The position numbers were made by a program, and so were the translations under genes. A model generated the notes under the pieces. The model saw nothing but the letters and a program-made list of their open reading frames with translations, did no database searches and had not been told where the DNA came from. 64,000 bases of DNA, from positions 1 through 64,000 of the forward strand of contig NZ_FOQG01000017.1 in assembly GCF_900113685.1 (NCBI RefSeq). The letters are read 5' to 3'. Shown in pieces: positions 1 through 8,742 of the stretch (positions are counted from its first letter, which is position 1; each line of letters begins with the position of its first letter). Source of the DNA: Nocardioides psychrotolerans. GTDB lineage: Bacteria; Actinomycetota; Actinomycetes; Propionibacteriales; Nocardioidaceae.

Positions 1-95
1 ACTGACCCCGATCGAGTTTGAGACCATCTACTCAGCAGCAGACGCTGCCTGAGAACCACCCACCCCGAGTGTCAACCAGAGCCTGGGCAGTCCCG
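1..95 (+). mobile_element. 3' end of an IS3-family insertion sequence (transposase C-terminus)
   Basis: The first 52 bases are the last 16 codons of a transposase whose end (TPIEFET followed by an Ala-rich tail and TGA) matches the usual C-terminus of IS3-family OrfB proteins. About 40 bases follow the stop and end in a GGGCAGTCC stretch typical of the terminal inverted repeats of actinobacterial IS3 elements, so the element probably ends near base 95. The rest lies outside the window, so the exact end and target duplication cannot be set. It abuts a broken integrase gene and marks this end as a mobile-DNA scar. Confidence 0.6.
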
Positions 96-153
96 GACGC
101 ACCGCTCAACATGCTCGTTAGTACGGCAGGTGACGATCCTCGAAGTCCTCTGA

Positions 154-641
154 ATCGTCGCCCCCGACCCGCTGTTCCACGCGGCGACCTTCCTCGCTGG
201 CTACTCCGGCAACACCCGCGAGGTCTACGGCTTCCGTCTCCGGCTCTACTTCCAGTGGTGCGAGGACCAGGGCCTCGACCCGCTCCGGGACGTCACCAGG
301 CCGCACCTCGAGCTCTACGCCCGCCACCTCGAAGAGGTCCGGAACAACGCTCCGGCCTCCGTGCACGGCGCGCTGTGCATGCTGCGGATGTTCTACCGGA
401 ACCTGGTAATCGACCAGCACATCCCGTTTAGCCCTGCGGAGTACGTGAGGATGCCGAAGGTCTACTTCGACGAGGTGTCGGTGGTCGGGATGACCCGGGC
501 CGAGGCGACCCGGTTCCTTCAGACCGCGGTGACGATGACGCCCGGATCACCACCCGCTACGACCGGGCACGGCACAACCTCGACCGTCACGCCGTGCACA
601 CCGTGCACACCGTCGCGGCGTACCTGGCCGGGGGCGCCTGA
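154..641 (+). pseudogene. Tyrosine recombinase (integrase) remnant with catalytic core deleted
   Basis: Two parts of one integrase can be read in different frames. The first, after a TGA at 151-153, encodes a SAM-like core-binding domain (motifs DPLFHAATFLAGYSGNT and VYGFRLRLYFQWCED) up to about 535. The second, from 537 in another frame, encodes the classic integrase C-terminus (TTRYDRARHNLDRHA, then VAAYLAGGA and stop) carrying the active-site Tyr. The roughly 180 residues between, which hold the Arg/Lys/His/Arg catalytic residues, are missing. The protein cannot be active. An internal deletion plus an upstream stop, possibly linked to the adjacent IS, is the simplest explanation. Confidence 0.8.
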
Positions 642-704
642 CGGCCAGGTCCTCCTCGCTGGTGGTCGAGCACCCCACTCACGACCACCAGCGATGGAGG
701 CTCC

Positions 705-1001
705 ATGCCCGAGCTCGACCACGTACTACGAGCAGTCCTGACCTTCGAGACAATGCTGGCGCTCCTGTTCGCCGGACACTGGGTCGGCGCGACCTGGCAC
801 GAGCGGACGTGGCCGATCAGGGTGATCTTGATCGGCCTCGGCGGGGTCATGACCTACGTGCTCGCCGGCCAATTCAAGGCCTTCAACCTCGGCATCCCCT
901 TCGACTCGTTCTCGTGGGTCGAGCTCATCGCCTACGCCGTCCTGCTGTCCGGCTTCGCCTGGCAGCGTCACCGGGAGCGACGCAGCCGGAGGGGTCGGTG
1001 A
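705..1001 (+). CDS. Small three-helix membrane protein, phage type
   Basis: A 98-residue protein with three hydrophobic stretches (about residues 12-30, 41-60 and 73-90) and a basic C-terminal tail (RERRSRRGR). A clear GGAGG lies a few bases before the ATG. Size, topology and position between an integrase remnant and a tail-spike gene resemble phage holins or other small membrane proteins of phage lysis and tail modules, but no diagnostic motif is visible. The next small gene starts five bases after its stop, so the three small genes probably form one transcript. The function is not recognised. Confidence 0.6.
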   Translation: MPELDHVLRAVLTFETMLALLFAGHWVGATWHERTWPIRVILIGLGGVMTYVLAGQFKAFNLGIPFDSFSWVELIAYAVLLSGFAWQRHRERRSRRGR

Positions 1002-1005
1002 CGGT

Positions 1006-1176
1006 GTGGACCCCGTTCTCGGCACTGTCGTCGCGTCGTTCATCGCCGCGACGGCCTCCATCACGATTGCCATCACCACCTCGCGGAAATCCGCGGCGAT
1101 GCTCGAGAAGGAAGACAAGATCCGCCGCCAGGCCAAGAAGTTCACCGAACTCGGAGAAGATCCCGATGACGCCTGA
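1006..1176 (+). CDS. Very small membrane protein (56 aa)
   Basis: This GTG-started gene encodes an N-terminal hydrophobic helix (VASFIAATASITIAITTS) followed by a charged, Lys/Glu-rich tail. A GGAGG-like site lies about 15 bases upstream within the end of the previous gene. Its last 11 bases overlap the ATG of the next gene, a layout typical of tightly packed phage genes. The single helix plus short charged tail suits a small phage accessory membrane protein. No specific function can be given. Confidence 0.5.
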   Translation: MDPVLGTVVASFIAATASITIAITTSRKSAAMLEKEDKIRRQAKKFTELGEDPDDA

Positions 1177-1414
1177 GAAGCGTCGCCTCATCCTGGGGAT
1201 GCAGCCCATGGGCATCGTCCTGGTCGCACTGATCGCCCTCACGTCCGGGATCGCGATCGCGCTCCTGCTCGACGGCCGCGACACCGCCCACACTGAGCGT
1301 GACGTCGTGGCTGGGCAGTCGCAGGAGCTCGTCGACTGTGTGAAGGACCCCGACACCCCCGACTGTGATCCTGAGGCCGACCAGGTCGAGGAGACCATCG
1401 ACGAGGTCGCCTAG
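1166..1414 (+). CDS. Single-pass membrane protein, probably a truncated phage protein
   Basis: The 82-residue product has a basic N-terminus (MTPEKRR), one membrane helix (about residues 14-34) and an acidic extracellular-type tail with two Cys residues (DCVKDPDTPDCDPE). The gene stops at TAG, but the same frame continues at once into a collagen-like Gly-X-Y stretch. Actinophage proteins often combine such a membrane anchor with a collagen-like region, so the TAG may be a nonsense mutation that cut a longer protein. As it stands only the anchor part would be made. Confidence 0.5.
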   Translation: MTPEKRRLILGMQPMGIVLVALIALTSGIAIALLLDGRDTAHTERDVVAGQSQELVDCVKDPDTPDCDPEADQVEETIDEVA

Positions 1415-1507
1415 GGCGATCCAGGTCCGGCGGGCGCCCAGGGCCCCGCGGGGCCACCAGGTGTCCAGGGTCCGACCGGCTCGGCCTGCGCGCAGGGTCC
1501 ACGCGGC
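1415..1507 (+). pseudogene. Collagen-like Gly-X-Y remnant after an in-frame TAG
   Basis: Directly after the TAG, the same frame reads about ten Gly-X-Y triplets rich in Pro (GDPGPAGAQGPAGPPG and onward). No start codon precedes it in frame. The frame stays open into the tail-spike gene, but the peptide between about 1,510 and 1,620 looks out of frame: another frame there reads a more natural IRALEAKYGDLSRRQVRTII segment. This suggests small indels in a once continuous collagen-like tail-fibre gene. Confidence 0.5.
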
Positions 1508-1663
1508 AATCCGCGCGCTCGAGGCCAAATACGGGGACCTCTCCCGCCGCCAGGTCCGCACGATCATCCGCGCGGTCGGGACCGAGACCACCATCCGCAA
1601 GATCGACGGTGTCTGTGGGACGTCAACGACGACGCCATCATCTTCACCGAGTCGGGCGCAGGC

Positions 1664-3235
1664 GTGAACTACGTCATCAGCGACATCGCCGACTTCTCGG
1701 TCCAGCAGGACCTCGACAACACCAGCGGCAACGGGATCAACTACCGCAACGCCGCCGGAACCGCCTTGCAATGGTCGGACGGCAACCGCGCAGAGAACGT
1801 CGCCGTCTACGGGTTCGCCGGGAACTGTTGGCACCTGCCGGGAGGCATGGTGCCCGGTCCTATCGTCAACTGCAGAGGCATGTACGGCTCCGGCGCCGGC
1901 CTCTTCATGCAGATGGCACCCAACGGTTCCATCAGCGACATCGACAACTTCTCCTCTGACGCACAGGGGAACGGCGCGATCTGGATCAAGGGCGCGGGCG
2001 GGCTCAACGTCGGTGTCGTCAAGATCCAGTCCCTGAAGTACGAGTGCAACGCCAACCCGTACCGCACCGGCACTGGCGCTGGCGCTGGCGAGTACGCGAT
2101 CACCCTCGAGAGCATGGGCGGTGCCCGTGTCGACGTGGACGGCGCAGACGTCATCGCCGCTGGCTCCGAGACCACCCTGCCCGCAGGCGTCATCCAGATC
2201 CCCGCTGGCTCGCAGACCCCGGTCCTGACGGGCCGCAATGCCGTGGTCCGCCTCAAGGCCGGCCAGACCGGCACGCCGGTTCTACTGCGTGATTTCAACT
2301 GGAACTCAGCCAAGCCCATCGCCAACGGTGTGAACGAGTTCTGCCACACCTCGGGTGGTGTCGCCTACGGCACCTGGGTCACGAACACCACGTCTGGCAA
2401 CCTTCGCGAGATCATGGGCTACAACGAATGGGTCGGTGGCGGGCTCGGCAGCGAGAACCCCGGCCGACTGCTCGTTGGCGACCTGCCCACCTACGCCATG
2501 CACAACTTCCTGCCCGCTGCCGACCGGCGGCACGTCGCATGGGAGTTGCGGCCAGACGGTCGGGTGGTGTGGCGCAACTACAAGGACAACGGAACCGCGC
2601 GCGACATCCTGTCCATGCGCCCTGGCGCGACCCTGCCTGACGACCGGATGTCCTTCGATGTGCCCGTGGGCATCGCTGACCGGCAGGCCCCAATTGGCCC
2701 CCGCATGACGGTCGGGACCTACTACACGCAGCCATTCGTCAACAACAGTGCCTCGTTCGGGCCGGTCCTCGATCAGGTCTACTTCGTGCCGTTTCCCATC
2801 GCTCGCGACTGCACGATGGACCGGATCGGCATCTACATCACTGCAGCCGCTGGGGCGAGCGGCGTGGTCTGCCTCGGCCTGTACGCCGACGACGGACTCG
2901 GCAAACCTGGCGCACTCCTCGCTGACGGGGGCACTGTGGTTGCGACCTCAGCCACCACTGCACGGTCAGTGACCATCGGCCAGGTGGTCACGAAGGGCGT
3001 CTACCATGTGGCCGTCGTGGGGCAGGTCAATGTCGGGCTCACCCTCCCCACCGGGCAGCGGGCGAACCCGCTGATCGGCTCCACCGATCTCGCCATCGCT
3101 GCCCAGGGCAACGCCCGGGCCTTCGTGCAGGCAGGAGTTTCGGGCGCCCTGCCTTCGACGGCCACACCCGGCGACCCGAGCAGTGCCAGCTTCGGCAACC
3201 GCGAGTACATCGTGGTGCTGCGCGCCAGCGCCTAA
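1664..3235 (+). CDS. Phage tail-spike / beta-helix protein, probably N-terminally truncated
   Basis: The 523-residue product opens inside a right-handed beta-helix: short repeated turns rich in Asn, Gly, Ile and Asp such as NYVISDIADFSV and ISDIDNFSSD. The C-terminal 170 residues form a separate beta-rich domain (VYFVPFPIARDCTMDRIGIYIT, GLYADDG, GVYHVAVVGQVN) of a type found at the ends of phage tail proteins. Such spikes bind or cut host surface polysaccharide. The GTG start is uncertain, because the frame is open for 249 bases upstream and coding character continues there (NDDAIIFTESGAG), so the first helix turns appear lost. It lies beside a large polysaccharide locus. Confidence 0.65.
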   Translation: MNYVISDIADFSVQQDLDNTSGNGINYRNAAGTALQWSDGNRAENVAVYGFAGNCWHLPGGMVPGPIVNCRGMYGSGAGLFMQMAPNGSISDIDNFSSDAQGNGAIWIKGAGGLNVGVVKIQSLKYECNANPYRTGTGAGAGEYAITLESMGGARVDVDGADVIAAGSETTLPAGVIQIPAGSQTPVLTGRNAVVRLKAGQTGTPVLLRDFNWNSAKPIANGVNEFCHTSGGVAYGTWVTNTTSGNLREIMGYNEWVGGGLGSENPGRLLVGDLPTYAMHNFLPAADRRHVAWELRPDGRVVWRNYKDNGTARDILSMRPGATLPDDRMSFDVPVGIADRQAPIGPRMTVGTYYTQPFVNNSASFGPVLDQVYFVPFPIARDCTMDRIGIYITAAAGASGVVCLGLYADDGLGKPGALLADGGTVVATSATTARSVTIGQVVTKGVYHVAVVGQVNVGLTLPTGQRANPLIGSTDLAIAAQGNARAFVQAGVSGALPSTATPGDPSSASFGNREYIVVLRASA

Positions 3236-3286
3236 CCGACGCCTAACCGGCCTTGAATACTCCGGCCGTCCTCAGGGTCTCTGCGA

Positions 3287-5398
3287 TCACCGGCTGGATG
3301 AGCCGGTCATGTACGCGGGCAGCACGTGGTTGCTGTCTGGTCGGACCGGTACTCCGCCGATGTAGGGCGGGCAAAGGGTGCGGTAGCAGAACCAGTCAGT
3401 CGTGTTGACCTGCAACCCACCCACGTCCTCGACGACGACCTGTTGCGCCTCGTACATGGCCTGCCAGGTCTCGGCTGGGCCACCGGTGCAGTCGGCGGGG
3501 GAACTAGCCGGGGTGTAGCACTCCGCTGGGTCCGGTGTCGGAGGAGGTCCGGCGATGACCACGACGCGTCCAACAGCGTCACCGGTCTTGGCCAGCTCGC
3601 GCTTGCTGGCATCGACCCACTCGTCGGGGTAGAAGTCAGGGGCGGACCACCGGTGATTGGCGACGAACAGCACATCCGGCTTTAGGGCCTTGATGTCGCG
3701 AACTGTTGCTGCCTTGATGGCTTCGCAGTTGGGATTGAAGGTGGCCTCTCCGACGTTCACAGCCTGGTCAACGAAGGGGCACGCCGTGGCGGGCCGGGAT
3801 AGAAATCTCCAGCCTCGAGCGAGGGTGGCGGCGCGCAACGCGTCCGCGTAGGCGATGGCCACCGAGTCCCCCACCAGGACCGCCGTGTGACGGGCGTTCT
3901 CGGGCCCCCAGGCGCAGTCGGCCGGACCAGCCGGGCCGTCTGGCAGGTCTGCACAGGCACTGATCTCGGCCGGCGCGATTGGTGCGCCGATTGAGTCGTC
4001 CATGCTGGGGCTCAGATTGTCGGGCCATGAGGTGTCACTCAGTGCGCTACTGATCTCCAGTTGGAGCGCCGCGAGTTTCGGCGTCGGCTGCGCTGGGTCC
4101 ACGTTGCTACTAGGCGAAGCTTCTGCTGGGGGCAGCGCGCCCAGCGCCGAGGTGGGTGGGTCCACAGGACGCAGGGCGAAGCCGACAAGAGTGGCGACGA
4201 CCAAGAATAGGAAGCCCATCCCGACGACGGTGAAGCGGCCTGAAGGAGCCTGCCAGCCACGCGATCCCGACTTCTTCTTCTTCCGGGAGGACCCGCCCCG
4301 GCCCGGCGGTGCCGGCGTGAGCCACTCGGACTTGCGGATCGGGTCCTCGACGAGCTCGTAGGACGCGACGCTGATCACGAGCATCGCGATCAGGAGAGCC
4401 ACGGTGACTGCAGTTGAGTCGCCCCACAGCGTCGTGCCGATGACGATGATCGGGAAGTGCCACAGGTACAGCGAGTAGGACATGTCCCCGACGTAGTTGC
4501 TGACCCGATTCGTCAGCGGAAACAGCAGCCGCTGTTGCTGGCGGTGGTTGCGATGGGTGCCAGCCGCGATCACCAGGGCCGTTGCGATAACCGGCAACGC
4601 GGCCCACGGCGCGGGGAACCCCTGGTCGGCCGAGACCAGCCACAGTGACGCTGTCATCGCGGCCAGGCCGACCCACGCCAGGACGGGCCGGAGGGCGTCG
4701 GGGATCTTGAAGAGCAGCGGGACGCAGACCGCGAGCAGTGCACCGACGCCGAGTTCCCACACGCGGGCGAAGGTGTCGAAGTACGCGCGGGTCGGGTTGT
4801 CGCCGGTCTCCATCACGGCCCACGCGAACGAGGCACCCACGATCACCGCCATCGCCGTGCCGACCACGACCCGTGATCCGCGCCGCGCGATGAGGTAGAG
4901 CGCCACCATCAGGGCCGGCCACACGAAGTAGAACTGCTCCTCGATCGACAGCGACCAGTAGTGCTGCACCGGAGAGACCGCACCGTCGGCGTTGAAGTAG
5001 TCGGTGGCAAGACTCATCATCCGCCAGTTGGCGCCGAAGAGGGCGGCCCACAGAGAATCCGTGGCGGTCTGTGCTGCCCTAGTGCTGTTGAACGTGAGGT
5101 AGCCAGCGATCGTCGTAGCCGCCAGCACCAGCAGCGCGGCCGGGATGATGCGCTTGACGCGTCGACGGTAGAAGCCCGAGAACGAGATCCGTCCGTCCTT
5201 CTCGTGCTCGCGCAGCAGGAGCCCGGTGATGAGGAAGCCGGAGATCACGAAGAAGACGTCGACACCGACGAAGCCGCCACTGGGCCACCCGGTCAGGTGG
5301 TCGGCCACGACAGCCAGAACCGCGAAGGCGCGGAGCCCCTGGATGTCCCAGCGGCCTGAGCCCTTGCGGTTACCGAGTAGTTCGCTGGGATGCAGCAC
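3287..5398 (-). CDS. Acyltransferase-3 / SGNH fusion, polysaccharide O-acetyltransferase
   Basis: A 703-residue membrane enzyme of the OafB/OatA type that would move acetyl groups across the membrane and attach them to surface sugars. The N-terminal 380 residues form the multi-helix acyltransferase-3 domain, with motifs DIQGLRAFAVL, the conserved His in VVADHL, and GGFVGVDVFFVISGFLITG. A Pro/Ser-rich linker follows. The C-terminal 200 residues carry an SGNH-type esterase fold with VLVGDSVA as the nucleophile block and a late DSNH motif supplying Asp and His. A GGAG lies nine bases before the GTG start. It converges on the tail-spike gene and opens the polysaccharide locus. Confidence 0.85.
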   Translation of the reverse strand: MLHPSELLGNRKGSGRWDIQGLRAFAVLAVVADHLTGWPSGGFVGVDVFFVISGFLITGLLLREHEKDGRISFSGFYRRRVKRIIPAALLVLAATTIAGYLTFNSTRAAQTATDSLWAALFGANWRMMSLATDYFNADGAVSPVQHYWSLSIEEQFYFVWPALMVALYLIARRGSRVVVGTAMAVIVGASFAWAVMETGDNPTRAYFDTFARVWELGVGALLAVCVPLLFKIPDALRPVLAWVGLAAMTASLWLVSADQGFPAPWAALPVIATALVIAAGTHRNHRQQQRLLFPLTNRVSNYVGDMSYSLYLWHFPIIVIGTTLWGDSTAVTVALLIAMLVISVASYELVEDPIRKSEWLTPAPPGRGGSSRKKKKSGSRGWQAPSGRFTVVGMGFLFLVVATLVGFALRPVDPPTSALGALPPAEASPSSNVDPAQPTPKLAALQLEISSALSDTSWPDNLSPSMDDSIGAPIAPAEISACADLPDGPAGPADCAWGPENARHTAVLVGDSVAIAYADALRAATLARGWRFLSRPATACPFVDQAVNVGEATFNPNCEAIKAATVRDIKALKPDVLFVANHRWSAPDFYPDEWVDASKRELAKTGDAVGRVVVIAGPPPTPDPAECYTPASSPADCTGGPAETWQAMYEAQQVVVEDVGGLQVNTTDWFCYRTLCPPYIGGVPVRPDSNHVLPAYMTGSSSR

Positions 5399-5520
5399 GA
5401 GATGTTCTCCGTAAATCGGACGGTCGGTGCCCGGCAGAGTATGTCAGCCGATCGCCACGTCCTTGGCTTCTAGCCCGTGACAGAGCCGTACCAACTGCTC
5501 GGTTTGTCCGGCTTCGTAAC

Positions 5521-6435
5521 TCAGGGGTGCAGCAGCGCCTTGGTCCGAGCCGTCAGGTCCACCAGCGCCGCCTCGACAGCAGGGCTGACGGCCGCCATGT
5601 CGAGGAACCCGTGGATCAATCCGTCATAGCGAGCCCGGTCCACCGCGACACCAGCCGCAAGAAGCGCATCCGCGTAGGCCTCGCCCTCGTCGCGCAGCGG
5701 GTCGAACTCAGCGGTGACCAGCACCGCCGGCGCCACGCCGGCGAGGTCGCCGAGCAGCGGCGACACCTCAGGAGTGTCCACCTCCTCGATCGAGGGTCCG
5801 TAGTGCGCGAAGAACCACTCCATCGTCGACATCTCGAGCAGGTAGCCCGACGCGTTCTCGGTCCGTGACGGATAGTCGCCCAGCACGTGCGTGGCCGGAT
5901 AGATCAGCACCTGCGCGCCCACGAGGTCGCGGTGCTTCTGCGCCACGATCGCCGCGAGGTTGCCGCCCGCCGAGTCGCCGCCCACGGCCAGCAGGTCTCC
6001 CCCACCCAGCTCAGCGAGGTGCTCCGCCGCCCAGACCACGGCGGCCGAGGCGTCCTCGACAGCAGCGGGATAGGGCGCCTCAGGCGCCAGTCGGTAGTCC
6101 ACCGACACGACCACGGTCTCGGCGCCCGCGCACAGTCGACGGCAGATCTGGTCGTGGGTGTCGAGGTCGCCGATGACGAACCCACCACCGTGCAGGAAGA
6201 CCAGCGTCGGCCACGGCCCGCTTCCCTCGGGCCGGTAGACCCGCGCCGGCAGGTAGATCGCGACCGAGGTCGCCTCCACCGACCCCACGGGGATGACGTC
6301 CTCGGGCTTCACCATGTCCACGGACATGGCGCGCATGGCTCGGCGGGCGGCCTCGGGCGTCCCCTCGTGCAGGGGCGGATAACCAGCGGCGGCGATGAAG
6401 TCGAGGAGGGACTTGGTCCCAAGATCCAGAGGCAT
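5521..6435 (-). CDS. Alpha/beta hydrolase, hormone-sensitive-lipase family
   Basis: A 304-residue esterase or lipase. It shows the HGGGF oxyanion motif near residue 80, the GDSAGG nucleophile elbow near residue 150, and the late Asp (FDPLRDEGEAY) and His (GLIHGF) that complete the triad. Length and order fit the HSL (IV) family, which cleaves short-chain esters. It starts nine bases after the amidase stop and is the last gene of a galE-amidase-esterase operon. The substrate cannot be read from the sequence. A second, distinct member of the family lies near 58.2-59.2 kb. Confidence 0.85.
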   Translation of the reverse strand: MPLDLGTKSLLDFIAAAGYPPLHEGTPEAARRAMRAMSVDMVKPEDVIPVGSVEATSVAIYLPARVYRPEGSGPWPTLVFLHGGGFVIGDLDTHDQICRRLCAGAETVVVSVDYRLAPEAPYPAAVEDASAAVVWAAEHLAELGGGDLLAVGGDSAGGNLAAIVAQKHRDLVGAQVLIYPATHVLGDYPSRTENASGYLLEMSTMEWFFAHYGPSIEEVDTPEVSPLLGDLAGVAPAVLVTAEFDPLRDEGEAYADALLAAGVAVDRARYDGLIHGFLDMAAVSPAVEAALVDLTARTKALLHP

Positions 6436-6444
6436 GCCGAGAAC

Positions 6445-7218
6445 CTATCGCTGGAGGAAACCCCGGACGCCGCGTTCCAGGGCCGACGCGTACGCCGCCT
6501 GCCCGGTGTCGCTCGTCATCCGCCGGGCATCGCGCCGGTCGCGCATGTTGCCGAGCTCGACCACCACGCTCGGCACGTCGGACAGGTTGAGCGTGGCGAG
6601 GTCGGAGCGGAAGTCGAGCCCGTCCCCGCCTGCGACGTAGTTGGCCACCCGGAAACCGTCGGCGAGCATCGCGCGGCGGAGGTCGACGGCCAGCGCCCGC
6701 GACGGGCGATAGATGTCGTGGGTCCATCTGCGACGGTCGGTGGGGGCGATGACGTGGAATCCTCGTGCACCGCGGGCGAAGGAGCCGTCGCCGTGGATGC
6801 TGATCTTCAGGTCGGCACCGATCCGGTTCCCGGCCCTCCCCCGCTCGTCGACGCACGGCCCCCACCGGTCCTGCCGGTTGCTGTGCCGGGTCATCACGAC
6901 CTTCGCCCCGAGGGCCACCAGCCGCGCCCGCAGCTTGCTGGCGACCCGCCACGTGAACGTGGCCTCCGGGAAGCCACCGTTCGTCGCGGTCCCGGTGGTG
7001 TTGCACGGCTTGGTGAACCCGCCCGCCGGCACCTGCCGGTTGATCTGGCGCGGGAAGTGGTAGTTGCCGAGCTGGTGCCCCGCATCGATCACCACCACCT
7101 GCCCAGTCAACGGCGGTTGGGGCGTGCGGGCCGCCAAGGCGCGAGCCTCGGAACCACCCGCCGGAGGCAGAGCGCCGAAGGACAGGACCGCGACGACCAC
7201 CAGCAGGACCTGACGCAT
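6445..7218 (-). CDS. Secreted N-acetylmuramoyl-L-alanine amidase
   Basis: This 257-residue zinc amidase (Amidase_3 type) cleaves the bond between muramic acid and the stem peptide of peptidoglycan. It has a Sec signal peptide (MRQVLLVVVAVLSFGALPPAG), the first zinc motif VVVIDAGHQ, the SIHGDGS motif and the catalytic-Glu block VVVELGN near the C-terminus. The Cys pair in the PCNTTG and GPCVDERG segments resembles the mycobacterial enzyme Rv3717. The chosen ATG overlaps the galE stop as TGATG and places the signal peptide at the N-terminus; a 13-codon extension upstream would bury it inside galE. Confidence 0.88.
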   Translation of the reverse strand: MRQVLLVVVAVLSFGALPPAGGSEARALAARTPQPPLTGQVVVIDAGHQLGNYHFPRQINRQVPAGGFTKPCNTTGTATNGGFPEATFTWRVASKLRARLVALGAKVVMTRHSNRQDRWGPCVDERGRAGNRIGADLKISIHGDGSFARGARGFHVIAPTDRRRWTHDIYRPSRALAVDLRRAMLADGFRVANYVAGGDGLDFRSDLATLNLSDVPSVVVELGNMRDRRDARRMTSDTGQAAYASALERGVRGFLQR

Positions 7219-8222
7219 CACTCGTAGCCCAGGATCTCCTGACGCTTCTCGCCCCACGCGAGCGCGGAGGCGATGGCGTCGTCGAGCGACAGCTCGGTGC
7301 GCCAGCCGAGAAGCTCGGCGGACTTGTCGACATTCGCGAAGGCCCCCACGGCGTCACCGGGGCGCGGCGGTGCCTCCGAGAGCGGCACCTCGCTGCCGAA
7401 GACCCGTTGGAACGACGCCACGAGCTCGCGCACGGTCACCCCTGAGCCGGTGCCGATGTTGATGATCGTGCTCGGCGCGTCCACGGCCGCGAGCACCTCG
7501 TCGAACTTCTCGATCGCCCTCACGTGCGCCCGGGCCAGGTCCCAGACGTGGATGTAGTCGCGGATGCCCGTGCCGTCTCGCGTCGGGTGGTCGACGCCGG
7601 TGATCGTGAAGCTGTCCTTCAATCCCCGCGCAGCCATCACGAGCTGCCCGATGACGTGGGACGGCTCCTTCGCATAGATGCCGGACTGGAGGTCCGGGTC
7701 GGAGCCCATCGGGTTGAAGTAGCGCAGGATGACGGCGCGCAGGTCGGTGGCCACCGCCATGTCCTGGAGGACCTGCTCCATCATCCGTTTCGTCCAGGCG
7801 TACGGCGACTGCGGGTCGAGCGCGTCCTCCTCGGTCACCTCGAAGTCGTCCTTGGTCGCATAGAGCGACGCCGACGACGAGAAGACGATGCGTGGCTTGC
7901 CCAGGGCGACCAGCTCGTCGAAGAGCTCCAGCGACTTGGCGACGTTGTCGCGGTAGTACTCATAGGGCTTCTCCACCGACTCCGGCACCACGATGCGGGC
8001 AGCCATGTGGATCGTCGCGTCGAGGTCAGGGTGCTCGGCCACGATCCGGCGCAGCAGCTCACGATCGGCGATGTCGCCCTCGTAGAATGCGCGGTCGCGC
8101 ACGAAAACGAGTGGCCCGTTGAGCAGGGAGTCGAGGATGACCGGGGTGTGCCCGGCCTCTTCGAGGGCTTTGGCCGTGATCGACCCGAGGTAGCCGGCAC
8201 CGCCGGTGACGAGAACCTTCAT
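7218..8222 (-). CDS. galE: UDP-glucose 4-epimerase-type enzyme
   Basis: This 334-residue extended short-chain dehydrogenase interconverts UDP-glucose and UDP-galactose or their N-acetyl forms. It has the NAD-binding GGAGYLGS motif at residue 7, the SSSASLY catalytic Ser block, the YAWTK Tyr-Lys pair, and RYFNPMGS followed by GTGIRDYIHVWDLA, both standard in GalE. The start was set at the ATG before KVLVTGG, because the upstream codons encode only low-complexity Arg-rich sequence. It heads a three-gene operon with the amidase and esterase and would supply galactose-type sugars to the polysaccharide. Confidence 0.88.
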   Translation of the reverse strand: MKVLVTGGAGYLGSITAKALEEAGHTPVILDSLLNGPLVFVRDRAFYEGDIADRELLRRIVAEHPDLDATIHMAARIVVPESVEKPYEYYRDNVAKSLELFDELVALGKPRIVFSSSASLYATKDDFEVTEEDALDPQSPYAWTKRMMEQVLQDMAVATDLRAVILRYFNPMGSDPDLQSGIYAKEPSHVIGQLVMAARGLKDSFTITGVDHPTRDGTGIRDYIHVWDLARAHVRAIEKFDEVLAAVDAPSTIINIGTGSGVTVRELVASFQRVFGSEVPLSEAPPRPGDAVGAFANVDKSAELLGWRTELSLDDAIASALAWGEKRQEILGYE

Positions 8223-8254
8223 GTCAGGAACCTTAACGGCCCTGGGAGGAGTGC

Positions 8255-8407
8255 TCAGGCGGCGAGCATGAAGCCGGGGGCTGCCTCGGGCGCGCCACCG
8301 CCAGGAGTCCCGGACGTCCGCAGCGCTCGTCCGACGACGACGGCGAGCGGGAGGGCCAACGCACTCCAGGCGAGGAGACCCATCACGGCCCACAGCAACA
8401 CGATCAT
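8255..8407 (-). CDS. Small single-helix membrane protein (50 aa)
   Basis: A 50-residue peptide with one strong helix (VLLWAVMGLLAWSALALPLAVVVG) followed by RALR and a Gly/Pro/Ala tail. Small proteins of this form (helix, then GRxxR) are common and poorly described in Nocardioides-type genomes. The start was placed at the ATG just before the helix; the longer upstream frame gives atypical sequence. It lies 32 bases upstream of galE on the same strand, so they may be co-transcribed. The call rests on size and helix alone. Confidence 0.5.
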   Translation of the reverse strand: MIVLLWAVMGLLAWSALALPLAVVVGRALRTSGTPGGGAPEAAPGFMLAA

Positions 8408-8742
8408 CTTCCCAGTGTGCCCCTCGTGTGGTGATCTACACGTCGACTTACCGCGCACGCCTGCGTGACCCGAATTGACTAGGTCCGCGGGGGATCGGTG
8501 GTCTGGACCGCCACGGATACCCAGCTCAAGTGATAACGAAGGCAGGCCTGGCGCGTTGGACCAGCGAGACAGCGAGCCCGAGAAGTGCAATGTTTACGGA
8601 TCGGAAACCTCACCAACGTGCAGCCTGGAATTAAAACGCCTAGATTGACATCACGGATTGGAGCCAACACCTGCTCTCTCGGCGGTTCGACCCCCTTGTG
8701 GCAGTGTGGCCACCTCGGAACAACCCCGTGTTTGGACTAGCC
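8408..8742. other. Intergenic region upstream of the priming transferase
   Basis: About 335 bases separate two divergent genes. No convincing coding frame is visible. It is somewhat less GC-rich than its surroundings near 8,590-8,660, where a TAGATT sequence (8,641-8,646) could serve as a -10 element for the plus-strand transferase. No clear repeat or operator was found. Confidence 0.4.

Noticed and set aside
5887..7227. Plus-strand open frame of about 446 codons opposite the amidase and esterase
   Set aside because: No motif, His/Arg-rich antisense composition; both minus-strand genes have intact catalytic motifs.
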